A stretch of 64,000 nt of DNA from DASQYE01 sp036389675 (GCA_036389675.1 DASVWI010000019.1:62001-126000); one strand, 5' to 3'. Shown: positions 1 through 8,654, counted from the stretch's first letter. Program-made: numbers and translations. The notes: generated by a model not told the origin, from the sequence alone.

Positions 1-459
1 GAGCCTCTCCACGTCCTCGTCCGTCTTCGCTTCGACGCCGAGCAGTATGCCGCCGCCGCGCAGGCCCGCGTCATAAACTTTAGCGCGATGCTCGGGGATG
101 CCGGCCCCGATCAAAGCGCCGATCAGGCCGCCGGTTGCGCCGCCCGCGCCCGCGCCCGCGAGCGCCGCCGCGATAGGCCCGGCGATGACCAGTCCGAGCC
201 CCGGCAAAGCGATGGACGTACCGACGGCGGCGATGGCGGCCAGCGTCGCGCCCAAAGCGCCGCCGAGAGCCCCGCCGATCCCTGCGCCGTCAGCCGCGTG
301 CGTTCCCGTCTGGAGGGCGAACTCTTTATTCTTCGTTGAGTCCGACATCAGGACGCTGATGTCGTCGCGCGTGTAGCCGCGCTTGATGATCGCGTCGACG
401 GCGGCTTCCGCCGCGACGCGCGTTTTGAAGAGACCTGTGACCAACTTAGTCTTAGCCAT
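1..459 (-). CDS. Glycine-zipper general stress protein (YflT/GSP17M-like), C-terminus cut by window edge
   Basis: The frame is open from ATG at 459 to the first base of the window, so 153 residues are seen and the C-terminus is missing. An AAGGAG ribosome binding site sits 8 bases before the ATG. The protein begins MAKTKLVTGLF, followed by a short alpha/beta stretch (residues 1-45) of the kind found in heat-induced stress proteins such as YflT. Residues about 62-125 are a long Gly/Ala-rich helical hairpin with repeated GxxxG spacing, typical of glycine zippers that insert in membranes. The end resumes a soluble strand (GILLGVEAKTDEDVERL). Family members are usually stress-induced and of unknown biochemistry. 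Divergent from the HAD gene. Confidence 0.8.
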   Translation of the reverse strand, partial: MAKTKLVTGLFKTRVAAEAAVDAIIKRGYTRDDISVLMSDSTKNKEFALQTGTHAADGAGIGGALGGALGATLAAIAAVGTSIALPGLGLVIAGPIAAALAGAGAGGATGGLIGALIGAGIPEHRAKVYDAGLRGGGILLGVEAKTDEDVERL

Positions 460-826
460 GATTATCTCGCTCCTTAACTTCTCTCGTTATCAATAAAGGC
501 GAAACTAAAACCATCTCGCACACATCACACAGCGGCAATAATTGTGCCGACGATCAGTTTAGCTGCCTGTTTCGGGGAACTTTGGAATATGTTCAGATAG
601 TCAGGCGGGCTCTGTCAACCCTCTGGCCGAAAAGCTGCGGGCTGTGCGCCTCTCGTTCGCGTATTAAAGCGGAACAAGACGGCGCAGGTCAGTTGACGCC
701 CTCATCCGTATTAGAACACTCTCTTTTGGGCCTGCCGCCCGCGGGATGATCGGCGCGAGACACGGGGCGCGTGTGTAGTGTAATCTCTCTTCCTGCTTAA
801 AAACTGTACGAGGGGGAGAAGCGGTA
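460..826. other. Intergenic region between divergent genes
   Basis: This 367-bp stretch separates the divergent stress-protein and HAD genes and must hold both promoters. It is lower in GC than the flanking genes near 480-560. I see no convincing -35/-10 pair, hairpin or RNA gene. A TGTAAT at about 777-782 is a weak -10 candidate for the HAD gene, with no matching -35. Confidence 0.4.
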
Positions 827-1510
827 ATGATCAAGGCTGTCATCTTTGATATTGACGGGACGCTCGTTGATTCCGTAGACCTGCACGCGCAGGCGTGGAA
901 GGAGGCTTTCAAGCAGTACAGCAAAGACATTCCTTATCAGCAGGTGCGCCACCAGATAGGCAAAGGCGGCGATCAGCTCATGCCCGTCTTCTTCTCGCGC
1001 GAGGAGCTGGAAGAGTTCGGCGGAGAGATGGAAGAGTATCGCAGCAAGATTTTCAAGCGCGACTATCTGCCGAGGGTGCGCGCCTTTCCGATGGTGCGCG
1101 ACCTCTTTCTGAAGATCAAAGAGGACGGCAAGCGCGTTGTGCTCGCCTCTTCGGCCAAAGAAGATGAGCTGGCCGCATATAAAAAGATCGCGCACATCGA
1201 AGACCTCGTCGAAGGGGAAACCTCCGCCGATGACGCCGATAAATCAAAGCCGCACCCGGACATCTTCAAAGCCGCCCTCGATCAGTTGGGCGACGTGGAG
1301 GCGGGCGAAGCGGTCGTCATCGGCGACACGCCTTACGATGCCGAGGCCGCGCGTAAACTGCATCTGAGAACCATCGGCGTGCGCTGCGGCGGCTTCCCCG
1401 ACTACGAGCTACTCGCCGCCGGAGCGATAGCCATCTACGACGACCCGGAAGACCTCCTCGCGCGCTACCATGAATCAATAATAGGAATGAAAAGCAAGGA
1501 TGAAGGATGA
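827..1510 (+). CDS. HAD-superfamily hydrolase (phosphoglycolate phosphatase / beta-phosphoglucomutase type)
   Basis: A 227-residue HAD phosphatase. Motif I is FDIDGTLVDS at residues 6-16 (nucleophile Asp8, acid/base Asp10). A helical C1 cap follows (about 18-90). Motif II is the Ser in VLASSAKE, motif III the Lys in KSKPHPDIF, and motif IV is VIGDTPYD. The cap type and length fit Gph/PgmB-like enzymes acting on small sugar or two-carbon phosphates; the substrate cannot be read from sequence. A GGGGGAG stretch precedes the ATG. The last residues (KDEG) and the stop codon are encoded by the left arm of the GGATGAA repeat at 1494, so the original C-terminus has been altered by that element. Confidence 0.9.
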   Translation: MIKAVIFDIDGTLVDSVDLHAQAWKEAFKQYSKDIPYQQVRHQIGKGGDQLMPVFFSREELEEFGGEMEEYRSKIFKRDYLPRVRAFPMVRDLFLKIKEDGKRVVLASSAKEDELAAYKKIAHIEDLVEGETSADDADKSKPHPDIFKAALDQLGDVEAGEAVVIGDTPYDAEAARKLHLRTIGVRCGGFPDYELLAAGAIAIYDDPEDLLARYHESIIGMKSKDEG

Positions 1511-1581
1511 AGGATGAAAGAAATGCTTCTCTTTCTTTAATGCTTTTACTTCATCCTTCCGCCTTCATCCTTCATCCTTGC
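1494..1581. repeat. GGATGAA-family palindromic intergenic element, copy 1
   Basis: The left end GCAAGGATGAAGG is repeated inverted at the right end (CCTTCATCCTTGC). Each arm is made of GGATGAA heptamers, and the core ends in GCTTTTACTTCATCC, which also occurs in the copies at 44449 and, inverted, at 42249. The element supplies the stop codon of the HAD gene on its left and ends 7 bases before the GTG start of the glycosyltransferase on its right. No protein is encoded. Confidence 0.85.
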
Positions 1582-1588
1582 TCCCGTT

Positions 1589-2713
1589 GTGAGAATTCTG
1601 CATATCAGCTCGGCGCGTGCGCTCGGTGGCGGCGAAAGACATCTGGCCGATCTGGCTAATGCTCTGGCGACGCGCGGCCATGATGTCCATGTTGCGCTCG
1701 CGCCGCATTCGCCGCTGCGCGAAAAGCTCTCGGCGCTGCCCGCGCTAAACCTCCATACGTTGCCTCTGCGTAATGCGCTGGATGTGCCGAGCGCAAGGGG
1801 ACTGGCGCGGTTGGTTCGCGACGCCGGGATTGAGATCCTCCACGGGCACATGGCGCGCGACTATCCGCTCTGCTCCTACGCCGCCGGACGCAGCCGAAGC
1901 GCGCGCCTCATTATCACGCGCCACGTTCTTTTCCCTCTGAACAGGCTTCACGCCTTTACGCTTTCCAGAGTAGCTCGCGTGATCGCCGTCTCCCACGGCG
2001 TCGCACGCTCGCTTCGGCAGCAGCGCATCTTTCCCGACGCTAAGATCAGCGTCATTCACAACGGCATTGAGACGGGGCGCTTCGAGGCAGAGTCGCGCTC
2101 GCTCGACGGCGAAGAATTTCGCCGCCGACTGTCGCCAGACGCGCACGGACGATTGCTCGTCGGCACAATCGGAGAGCTGAAAGAGTTAAAGGGACAGGAA
2201 GAGTTCCTGCGCGCGGCGGCGCTGCTTGCGCCGCGTTTTCCCACAGCCGATTTCATCATCGCGGGCGAGGACTTCTCGCGCACGGGCGAAGAGCGCGCGC
2301 GCATTGAAAGATTGATCGCGGAGCTTGGCCTTCAATCACGCGTTTATCTGACGGGGTGGCTCGATGATGTTGCGCCGCTTCTCGGCGCGCTCGACCTGTT
2401 CGTCTCAGCCTCGCGCTCGGAATCCTTCGGGCTCGCGATTGTCGAAGCGATGGCAAGCGGCCTCGGCGTAGTCGCCACCGCCACCGAAGGGGCACGCGAA
2501 ACGGTTGAAGACGGCGTGAGCGGATTGCTCGTCGCTGTAGGCGATGCGGAGGCGCTGGCCCAACAAATCGCGCGCCTGCTGGAAGACAGGGAGGCGCGCG
2601 CGCGTCTGGGCGAGAGAGCAAGGCAACTGGCGCGTGAGCGTTTCAGCCTCGAACACATGGTCTCGGCGACGGAGCAAATCTATCGCGAGGCGCTCGAATC
2701 AATGCAGGAGTAG
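1589..2713 (+). CDS. GT4-family glycosyltransferase
   Basis: A 374-residue GT-B glycosyltransferase. The N-terminal domain starts with RILHISSARALGGGERHL, a typical GT4 opening with a Gly-rich loop for the donor phosphate. The C-terminal domain has the sugar-nucleotide site: GTIGELKELKGQEEFLRAA, then the E-x7-E region SRSESFGLAIVEAMASG (residues about 273-290). It transfers a sugar from an NDP- or lipid-linked donor to an unknown acceptor, probably for cell-surface polysaccharide. The start is GTG at 1589; no Shine-Dalgarno is visible because the right arm of the repeat element lies directly upstream. The next gene is the sigma factor 217 bases downstream. Confidence 0.88.
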   Translation: MRILHISSARALGGGERHLADLANALATRGHDVHVALAPHSPLREKLSALPALNLHTLPLRNALDVPSARGLARLVRDAGIEILHGHMARDYPLCSYAAGRSRSARLIITRHVLFPLNRLHAFTLSRVARVIAVSHGVARSLRQQRIFPDAKISVIHNGIETGRFEAESRSLDGEEFRRRLSPDAHGRLLVGTIGELKELKGQEEFLRAAALLAPRFPTADFIIAGEDFSRTGEERARIERLIAELGLQSRVYLTGWLDDVAPLLGALDLFVSASRSESFGLAIVEAMASGLGVVATATEGARETVEDGVSGLLVAVGDAEALAQQIARLLEDREARARLGERARQLARERFSLEHMVSATEQIYREALESMQE

Positions 2714-2832
2714 GAATTAACAGGAAGGGTCAGGATAAAAGCCGAAAGCAGGACGAGAACTAAACAGATTGCTTAATGAATCTGTCTTTGCCTTTTCTTG
2801 TCCGGACAATCTCTGTCCATTCCGGTTAATTC
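2714..2832. repeat. ATTAACAGG-family palindromic intergenic element, copy 1
   Basis: It begins GAATTAACAGG directly after the TAG stop of the glycosyltransferase and ends with the inverted match CCGGTTAATTC. Inner motifs GGTCAGGATAA and GTCCGGACAATCTCTGTCC match the inner arms of the copies at 25980, 47085 and 63211, with several mismatches. This is the most diverged copy. A T-run after the right end (2831-2840) could let the hairpin act as a terminator. Confidence 0.7.
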
Positions 2833-2930
2833 TTTTTTTTGTCATTCACTATCCTTTTGGTCGCTGCATGTCTCTTTAACTAATAGAGGGCATGCGCTCG
2901 GGAGCGTAGCGCTGCTGTTTGGAGCGGGGC

Positions 2931-3545
2931 ATGGCGAAGGCGGGCGCAGGAGAAGGAGTAGCAGTAGCAGAAGAGATACCGGACGAGATGCTTGTCGTCG
3001 CGGCTATCCTCGGCGATCTCGACGCATTCGACGAGCTGGCTCTGCGCTATCGTGCGGCGGTGGTGCGCGTCGCGCAATCCATCGTCGGGCGAGAGGATTC
3101 GGAGGATGTCGCGCAGGACGCGCTGCTGCTCGCCTTCAAGGCCTTGCCCTCGATTGAAAATCCAGAGAGATTCGCGGCGTGGCTGTCGGCGATTACGCGC
3201 CGCCGCGCGCTACGTTGGAGCAGTCGCTCGTCGCGGCAGCAAAGGGGCAGGGTGGAATTTGACGAGCTGCTGCTTGAGCAACTCGGCGCTCTCTCCCGGC
3301 CCTTGATAGAGGAAGCGGTCGGTGACGAAGAGATCAGCCTCGCGCTCGAAAACGTCCCGGCTGATTACGCGCTGGCGCTGCGCCTGCGTTTTATGGACGA
3401 GATGCCGCTCAAAAGGATAGCGGCCTTCACGGGAGCGTCGCTCGCCACCACGAAATGGCGCGTGCATCGCGGCAAGCAGTTGCTGCGCGAGCGCGTGGAA
3501 CTTTTAAGATCGAAAGGTGTGAAATGGAAAGAGAAAAAGAGTTAG
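2931..3545 (+). CDS. ECF-type RNA polymerase sigma factor
   Basis: A 204-residue sigma-70-family protein with only regions 2 and 4. Region 2 (residues about 17-85) contains the acidic LGDLDAFDELALRYR helix and EDSEDVAQDALLLAFKAL, the core-binding and -10 recognition part. Region 4 (about 130-190) has the turn MPLKRIAAFTGASLATTKWRVHRGKQLL, a helix-turn-helix for the -35. ATG 2931 is preferred over an upstream in-frame TTG at 2919 because GGAG lies 6 bases before it. The downstream gene overlaps by 22 bases, so the two are translationally coupled. No recognisable anti-sigma factor with a membrane segment is adjacent. Confidence 0.88.
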   Translation: MAKAGAGEGVAVAEEIPDEMLVVAAILGDLDAFDELALRYRAAVVRVAQSIVGREDSEDVAQDALLLAFKALPSIENPERFAAWLSAITRRRALRWSSRSSRQQRGRVEFDELLLEQLGALSRPLIEEAVGDEEISLALENVPADYALALRLRFMDEMPLKRIAAFTGASLATTKWRVHRGKQLLRERVELLRSKGVKWKEKKS

Positions 3546-3976
3546 TCAAGCTGGTCAACGTGTTGCGCCAGACGGCGCGCACCGCCATGCATTCCGAATT
3601 GACCGATGACGATAAGGGGGCTGCGGCCTTCTGCATGGAAAAATATAACCGCGTGCTCGCAAGGCTGAAGCAGATTGACGAGGGCGTCGGGACGGTCTTC
3701 GAGCCGCTTCCGGCGGGCAGCTCCTTGACCGTGACGGCGATGGCCTGCCGTCAACTGACGGCTTATTACGAAGACGAGCTTGGCCCGTCGGCTAAATTCC
3801 GCCGCGCCTACGGGGTGGCCTTCGACCCGCAGACGTTCAAGGACTTCTGGCACAAGTCTGGCCGCGAGATCGAAGACCTTGGCGAGTTCATACGCGAAAG
3901 CATAGCGGAGTGGACGCGCCGCCATCACCATCACTCGGAGCACAAGCAGGGGCCGCAAGAGGGCTCAAAGCTCTAG
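3524..3976 (+). CDS. Hypothetical protein coupled to the ECF sigma factor
   Basis: A 150-residue soluble protein starting at ATG 3524 with AAGGTG just upstream, inside the 3' end of the sigma gene. It is largely helical and charged (KLVNVLRQTARTAMHSEL, AAFCMEKYNRVLARLKQ) with no signal peptide or membrane segment, and ends in a His cluster followed by a basic Gln/Gly tail. I do not recognise the family. The overlap with the sigma gene suggests a regulator or target of that sigma factor, but nothing in the sequence proves an anti-sigma role. Confidence 0.65.
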   Translation: MEREKELVKLVNVLRQTARTAMHSELTDDDKGAAAFCMEKYNRVLARLKQIDEGVGTVFEPLPAGSSLTVTAMACRQLTAYYEDELGPSAKFRRAYGVAFDPQTFKDFWHKSGREIEDLGEFIRESIAEWTRRHHHHSEHKQGPQEGSKL

Positions 3977-3988
3977 CACTGGGGAAGT

Positions 3989-4684
3989 CTAAGACAGTAG
4001 TTCGGCGACAACGCATTGGACGTGAATCCGGGTGGTGTCCAGCAATGGCATCCCCGGATTCACGGCATCACGTAAAATCAAGGGCAACTCAGTTCCGCCA
4101 AGGATAAGCCCATCGATTTCCGCTCGCGTTTTCAATCCGGCGGCTATCGCCAGCAGGCGCTCGCGCGTCTCAGGCAGAAAACGGCCCTTCACCAATTCGC
4201 TCATGTACCTGTCATGGATATAGGCCTGCTCGTCCTCGTCCGGTAACACAATGGTCATTCCTGCTCTGGAAAATACTTCCGCGTAGAAGCCTCCACGCAT
4301 CGTAAAACGCGTGCCGAACAGGCCGAGTCTTTTCAACCCGAGGGCTTTCGCCTCCTCGCACGTTGCCTCGACGATGCTCAGCAGTGGAATGCCTGATCGG
4401 CGACGAACCTGATCAAAGACGATATGTGGTGTGTTGGAAGCCATCAGGCCGAAATCCGCTCCGGCCCGCTCCAACCTTTGAATCTCCCCGGCCAGATACT
4501 CCGTCACCCCGGCTAATTCACCGGCCTCGATTAAGCCCAGCATCTTCGTCATGTCAATACTATTGATGATGATCGAAGGATAACTGCCATCGCTGCGCTG
4601 CTCGCGATAGGACGCGACGATGAAGCGGTAATACTCGATGGTTGACTCCGGCGCGATGCCGCCGATGATGCCTGCAGTCTTCAT
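3989..4684 (-). CDS. Aspartate/glutamate racemase-family protein lacking both canonical Cys
   Basis: A 231-residue protein of the Asp/Glu racemase superfamily. MKTAGIIGGIAPESTIEYYR is the phosphate/carboxylate loop of the first lobe. Family enzymes use two Cys, usually in xCNT and GCTE motifs. Here the first site reads MASNTPH (Ser) and the second LILGGTELPL (Gly), so neither thiol is present. The fold and all surrounding residues are well conserved, so a change of chemistry, a different substrate or loss of racemisation are all possible. It is convergent with the upstream plus-strand gene (12-base gap) and 13 bases downstream of the cytochrome P460 gene on the same strand. Confidence 0.82.
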   Translation of the reverse strand: MKTAGIIGGIAPESTIEYYRFIVASYREQRSDGSYPSIIINSIDMTKMLGLIEAGELAGVTEYLAGEIQRLERAGADFGLMASNTPHIVFDQVRRRSGIPLLSIVEATCEEAKALGLKRLGLFGTRFTMRGGFYAEVFSRAGMTIVLPDEDEQAYIHDRYMSELVKGRFLPETRERLLAIAAGLKTRAEIDGLILGGTELPLILRDAVNPGMPLLDTTRIHVQCVVAELLS

Positions 4685-4697
4685 GATGCGCGCTCTC

Positions 4698-5309
4698 TTA
4701 TTTCAAACTGTTTCTCACGTCATAGGGCAGGTACGTCCGAAATACATAATCGGTTTTTGGGTTGGCGAGGTGGCATGCCTGACAGTTTTGCAGTTGACCG
4801 CGCCCCTCTATCTTTGTTCCCGCTCCGTCAAGAACCATGTACTCCCAGTCTCCGCTCGCCCTGTTGAAACCCTTCTCGCGCTTTATCATGACCGTCAACA
4901 ATTCCGGCGCGCTGCTCTCCCTGTCCGCCAGCTTTTCCTTGACGATGATTGAGCCCGCGGGGAACTTCGGATTTTTCTCATTAAGCATGGCCGCGCGCCC
5001 GAGGTCGTTGACATAAACGGTGAAATACTTGTCGCGGTGCGGATTGTCCGGGCCGTTAACAATCATGCCGCGCGGCGACATCACCATCGCGCAGTCGGTG
5101 GCAACCCTCTCCGGCATCAATTGCGGCACGGCGTTGACTTTCGTCCAGTTTTTGTAACCCGCAATCTCTTTGACCTGTGCGGCAGCCGAAAGATGATTCG
5201 CCCCGGCGGAGGTGGCCGCGCCTTTCATCAGATGACCGAGCGAGAAAGCGAGCGCGCACAGAAGCCAGATGGCCGCGATTGCGAGTTTACATTTGCGAAA
5301 GCTCATCAT
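4698..5309 (-). CDS. Cytochrome P460-family periplasmic protein
   Basis: A 203-residue secreted protein. The ATG at 5309 (MMSFRKCKLAIAAIWLLC) is chosen because AGGGAGAG lies just upstream, and it gives a clean signal peptide or anchor (residues 7-25). The mature part contains GYKNWTKVN, typical of the cytochrome P460 fold, and a single c-type haem site CQACH near residue 181, followed by TDYVFRTYLPYD. Family members are periplasmic mono-haem proteins; some oxidise hydroxylamine, many have no known role. The cross-linking Lys of true P460 cannot be assigned by eye. Probably transcribed with the racemase-like gene. Confidence 0.82.
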   Translation of the reverse strand: MMSFRKCKLAIAAIWLLCALAFSLGHLMKGAATSAGANHLSAAAQVKEIAGYKNWTKVNAVPQLMPERVATDCAMVMSPRGMIVNGPDNPHRDKYFTVYVNDLGRAAMLNEKNPKFPAGSIIVKEKLADRESSAPELLTVMIKREKGFNRASGDWEYMVLDGAGTKIEGRGQLQNCQACHLANPKTDYVFRTYLPYDVRNSLK

Positions 5310-5350
5310 AATTCTCTCCCTGTAACTGACAGCCACGGCGACGCCGCCGC

Positions 5351-6748
5351 CTACGTCGCATCCGGATTGACCTTCTCCTCGCCCTCTTTCACAGCCCCCG
5401 AATTTTTTACAAGCAGATGCGCCGGATAACTGACCGCGATCATCAGCATGGCATAAATGCTATTGGCCGTATCGCTGAGGACTGCGCCGACGAGGAAAAG
5501 GAGCGAGCCCGCCAGAACAATCAGCGTCGTCCACGGGTATCCCCACGCTCTGAAGGGGCGCGGCAACTCCGGCTCGCGCTTTCTCAGGACGAAAAGGGCC
5601 GTGAACCCGGTCGTATAGATGGCGACGTACAGGAAGGCCGTCATTCCCAGCAGGCGCTCGAAAGTCCCGCTTAAAACCAGAAGCACCGCCGCCAGAGTCG
5701 TCAGGAACAGGGCCACCACGGGCGTGCCGTTACGACTGACCCGCGCGCCTCTGGACGAAAACAAGCGGTCGCGGCTCAGGCCGTATAGTATTCTCGGCCC
5801 GCCCATCGTGACCGCGTTGATCAACCCCAAGAGGGAAACGAGCGCGAGCGCCGTAATCAACTGACCGGTGTACGCGCCGAAGATCGCCTGCGCGGCATCG
5901 GCCAGCGGCAACTCGGAGGCCGCCATTCGGTGGATCGGCAGTGTATAGAGCAGCGCCAGATTCACAAGGACATAGATGAAGATGATCGTCAGCACGCTGC
6001 CGAACAACGAGCGCGGAATGTCGCGCGCCGGGTTTGAGAACTCTTCCGCGAAATAGATCACTCCGTACCATCCGTCGTAAGTCGTGATGATAGCCTGTAG
6101 CGCGAACACCACGGCGATGAACATCGCCGCCGCGGTTGACGGCAGCTTCAGGGCCGTTTGAGCCGGGGCGGCTGCTTCAGCATTCTTTCCACCGTAAACA
6201 AAACAGGCTGCGACGAGCGCGATAAACGCCAGCGCCTTCACAAGACTCAGGAGTTTCTGGCTATTGCCGCCCGCGCGCGCGCCCGCCAGATGCAGTAAGG
6301 AGAAGAAGAGGATGACGCCGATGGCGATCACTTTAACGCCGCCCGATAGACGTGGGACGAGCAAGACCGAATACTCGCCGATAGTGATTGCGACCCACGC
6401 GAGCGACGCGCAGTTTCCCAGCCAGTCCATCCATCCGACGGTGAATCCGGCGTATTCACCGAACGCGCGCCGCGCGTAAACGTACCACCCGCCCGCCAGC
6501 GGAAGGCTTGCGCCCAGCTCCGCCACAGAGATCGCGCCGAGCAAAGCATAGACGCCGCCGAAAATCCACGCGCCCGTAATGAGGGTCGCGTCCCCAAGCT
6601 GCGCCGCCACCAAACCCGGCGTGCGAAGGATACCGGCCCCGATTGTGCCGCCCACTGCGCCCGCGACGCCAAAGCCCACGCCGAAAATACGCAGCAGCCT
6701 GCCCTTGTCGCGTGCCCGCGCTTCAACACCTTCTGTGATGGCTTCCAA
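5351..6748 (-). CDS. APC-family amino acid permease
   Basis: A 465-residue polytopic inner-membrane protein with about 12 hydrophobic segments. The first helix carries GGTIGAGILRTPG, the unwound substrate-binding glycines of the amino acid/polyamine/organocation family. Start TTG 6748 is supported by AAGGG seven bases upstream. It most likely exchanges or imports an amino acid; specificity is not readable. The pterin dehydratase gene lies 29 bases upstream on the same strand, so the two may be co-transcribed. That would fit an aromatic amino acid link, since pterin recycling serves phenylalanine hydroxylase, but no hydroxylase gene is in view. Confidence 0.88.
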   Translation of the reverse strand: MEAITEGVEARARDKGRLLRIFGVGFGVAGAVGGTIGAGILRTPGLVAAQLGDATLITGAWIFGGVYALLGAISVAELGASLPLAGGWYVYARRAFGEYAGFTVGWMDWLGNCASLAWVAITIGEYSVLLVPRLSGGVKVIAIGVILFFSLLHLAGARAGGNSQKLLSLVKALAFIALVAACFVYGGKNAEAAAPAQTALKLPSTAAAMFIAVVFALQAIITTYDGWYGVIYFAEEFSNPARDIPRSLFGSVLTIIFIYVLVNLALLYTLPIHRMAASELPLADAAQAIFGAYTGQLITALALVSLLGLINAVTMGGPRILYGLSRDRLFSSRGARVSRNGTPVVALFLTTLAAVLLVLSGTFERLLGMTAFLYVAIYTTGFTALFVLRKREPELPRPFRAWGYPWTTLIVLAGSLLFLVGAVLSDTANSIYAMLMIAVSYPAHLLVKNSGAVKEGEEKVNPDAT

Positions 6749-6777
6749 AGGCTAACCCTTCTCAAGTCGTCTGCTTG

Positions 6778-7101
6778 CTACATGGCGTCTATCCTGGCGG
6801 CGAGGATAAAGTCGCTTTCCGTCAGGCCGTCTATCTTGTGCGTATAGATCGTCACTTCGGCGTAGCCCCAGCCGAAGCGTATGTCTGGATGATGGCCCTG
6901 CTCTTCGGCCAGTTGGCCCACGCGGTTGACGAACGCGAGCGCTTCGCGGAAATCTTGAAAGGTATAGCTCTTGAGCAGGTGATGCTCGCTCACGACCTTC
7001 CAGCCCTGTAGCTCCCTGATCAGCTTGCCTAATCCTATGCCTTTGAGCGGTGCTACGCCGCCACGGCACGGTACGCATTGGCGACTCGCCAGGTCACTCA
7101 T
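6778..7101 (-). CDS. phhB: Pterin-4a-carbinolamine dehydratase
   Basis: A 107-residue protein. The signature HHPDIRFGWGYAEVTIYTH and then GLTESDF contains the His-His-Pro-Asp and the Trp and second-His positions of the active site that dehydrates 4a-hydroxytetrahydrobiopterin. ATG 7101 is chosen because AAGGAG lies 9 bases upstream. An unusual N-terminal CVPCRGG pair of cysteines precedes the domain; this short Cys motif is also seen in some family members and might bind a metal. The product recycles the pterin cofactor of aromatic amino acid hydroxylases or acts in molybdopterin-related roles. Confidence 0.88.
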   Translation of the reverse strand: MSDLASRQCVPCRGGVAPLKGIGLGKLIRELQGWKVVSEHHLLKSYTFQDFREALAFVNRVGQLAEEQGHHPDIRFGWGYAEVTIYTHKIDGLTESDFILAARIDAM

Positions 7102-7338
7102 ATAAAGTTTCTCCTTCAATGCGGCTTTCCCTGCGCTCACAGCTCGCGTCGAAATTAGCAGAGGGCCGCGCCTGCAATCAAACCGCCCCGGCCACTTGGC
7201 AAACCACCCCGCCAGCGGATAGTCTTAACCGCAGCCATCAGCCATCAGTTACCAGTAGACAGAGCCGGCGCGCTCCCTTGCCCGGCTTCACGACTGAACA
7301 CTGGCGTGGCGATCACTTATTTGAAGGAGAAAGAGCCT

Positions 7339-8565
7339 GTGGCTGTGATTCGTCCTTTCAGCGCGCTCCGTCCGCCCACGGACAAGGCCGCCGCCGTCGC
7401 CAGCGTGCCCTACGATGTCGTCAACACGGAGGAGGCGCGCGCCTCCGCCTCCGGCAATCCCCTGAGCTTCCTTCACGTCTCGCGCCCGGAGATCGACCTG
7501 CCCGACGGCACGGACATCTACAGCGACGCCGTCTACGCCAAGGCCGCAGAGAATTTCCAGCGCCTTACAAAAGAGTGCCCGCTTGAGCGGGACGAGACGC
7601 CGAGCATCTATCTCTATCGCCTGATTATGGGCGAGCACGAACAGATAGGGATCGTCGCCTGTTGCTCCGTTGACGAGTACGATCAGGACATCATACGCAA
7701 GCACGAGCGCACGCGCCGCGACAAGGAGGACGACCGCACGCGCCACATTCTTGAGCTGCGCGCGCAGACCGGCCCTGTCTTTTTAACCTATCGCCCGAGC
7801 CGCGACGTTGACACCATGGTCATGGACACGACGATGTCTGACGCCATCTTCGACTTCAAGGCTGAGGACGGCATAGAGCATACGATCTGGCGCGTGCCCG
7901 ACGCGCTGCGCTTCACCTACGCCATGCGCGACGTGCCCTTCCTCTACATCGCAGACGGTCATCATCGCGCCGCCAGCGCCAGCCGCGCGCGCGCCGCGCT
8001 GCGCGAACAGAACCCGGCGCACACGGGCGAAGAGGAGTACAACTTTTTTCTGGCCGTGCTTTTTCCTTCCGATCAGTTGCAGATTCTTCCCTACAACCGC
8101 ACCGTGCAAGACCTCAATAATCGCACGCCGCAGGAGTTTCTAGCGGAAGTCGGGGAGAGGTTTCGCATCACAGAGGGAGGCCCGCCCGTGCCTGAAGCGC
8201 GCAGGCAGTGGAGCATGTACCTCGGCGGGCGCTGGTACGCTCTCGCGCCCGGCGACAATATGCCGCAGACGAGCGACCCCGTCGCTTCTTTAGACGTGAG
8301 CCTGCTGCAGGATCACCTGCTCGACCCGGTGCTCGGCATCAAGGACGTGCGTACGGACAAGCGCATCGATTTCGTCGGCGGCGCGCGCGGCACGGCGCAG
8401 CTTGAGCGGCTCGTCAACGAAGGAAAAGCTGCCGTCGCCTTTTCGCTCTACCCGACGACCGTGGAAGACCTCCTGAAGGTCTCGGACGCGGGCAGCATCA
8501 TGCCGCCCAAATCCACCTGGTTCGAGCCCAAACTGAGAGACGGCCTGTTGATTCATACTATTTGA
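7339..8565 (+). CDS. DUF1015 family protein
   Basis: A 408-residue protein that opens with VIRPFSALRPP and PYDVVN, the characteristic start of DUF1015. GTG 7339 is chosen because AAGGAG lies 9 bases upstream and it places the RPF motif at the N-terminus, as in the family; an in-frame GTG at 7306 would add 11 residues. Other conserved pieces are ADGHHRAASASRA (residues about 206-218) and DFVGGARG near 347. It lies directly upstream of serA, the SDR and serC. I recall reports of L-serine kinase activity in thermophilic members of this family but am not certain of it; the context here at least fits serine metabolism. Confidence 0.85.
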   Translation: MAVIRPFSALRPPTDKAAAVASVPYDVVNTEEARASASGNPLSFLHVSRPEIDLPDGTDIYSDAVYAKAAENFQRLTKECPLERDETPSIYLYRLIMGEHEQIGIVACCSVDEYDQDIIRKHERTRRDKEDDRTRHILELRAQTGPVFLTYRPSRDVDTMVMDTTMSDAIFDFKAEDGIEHTIWRVPDALRFTYAMRDVPFLYIADGHHRAASASRARAALREQNPAHTGEEEYNFFLAVLFPSDQLQILPYNRTVQDLNNRTPQEFLAEVGERFRITEGGPPVPEARRQWSMYLGGRWYALAPGDNMPQTSDPVASLDVSLLQDHLLDPVLGIKDVRTDKRIDFVGGARGTAQLERLVNEGKAAVAFSLYPTTVEDLLKVSDAGSIMPPKSTWFEPKLRDGLLIHTI

Positions 8566-8570
8566 AAAAG

Positions 8571-8646
8571 GGAGTGACGAGTGAGAACTGACGAGTGACG
8601 AGATGAAAAACTTTTTCCTGCTCGCCGCCTGTCGCTCGTCGCTGAT
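8571..8646. repeat. GAGTGAC-type intergenic repeat, copy 1
   Basis: Degenerate tandem units around GAGTGACGAGTGA on the left arm, with complementary CGCTCGTCGCTG on the right. It fills the spacer between the DUF1015 stop and serA. serA starts 9 bases after its end without a visible Shine-Dalgarno. Related units occur at 10668 and 28346. Confidence 0.55.
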
Positions 8647-8654
8647 TTAAAGAT

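Noticed and set aside
1494..1581. GGATGAA stretches considered as a CRISPR array or as simple slippage repeats
   Set aside because: There are no unique spacers of even length, so not CRISPR. Shared cores and fixed inverted ends argue against simple slippage only.
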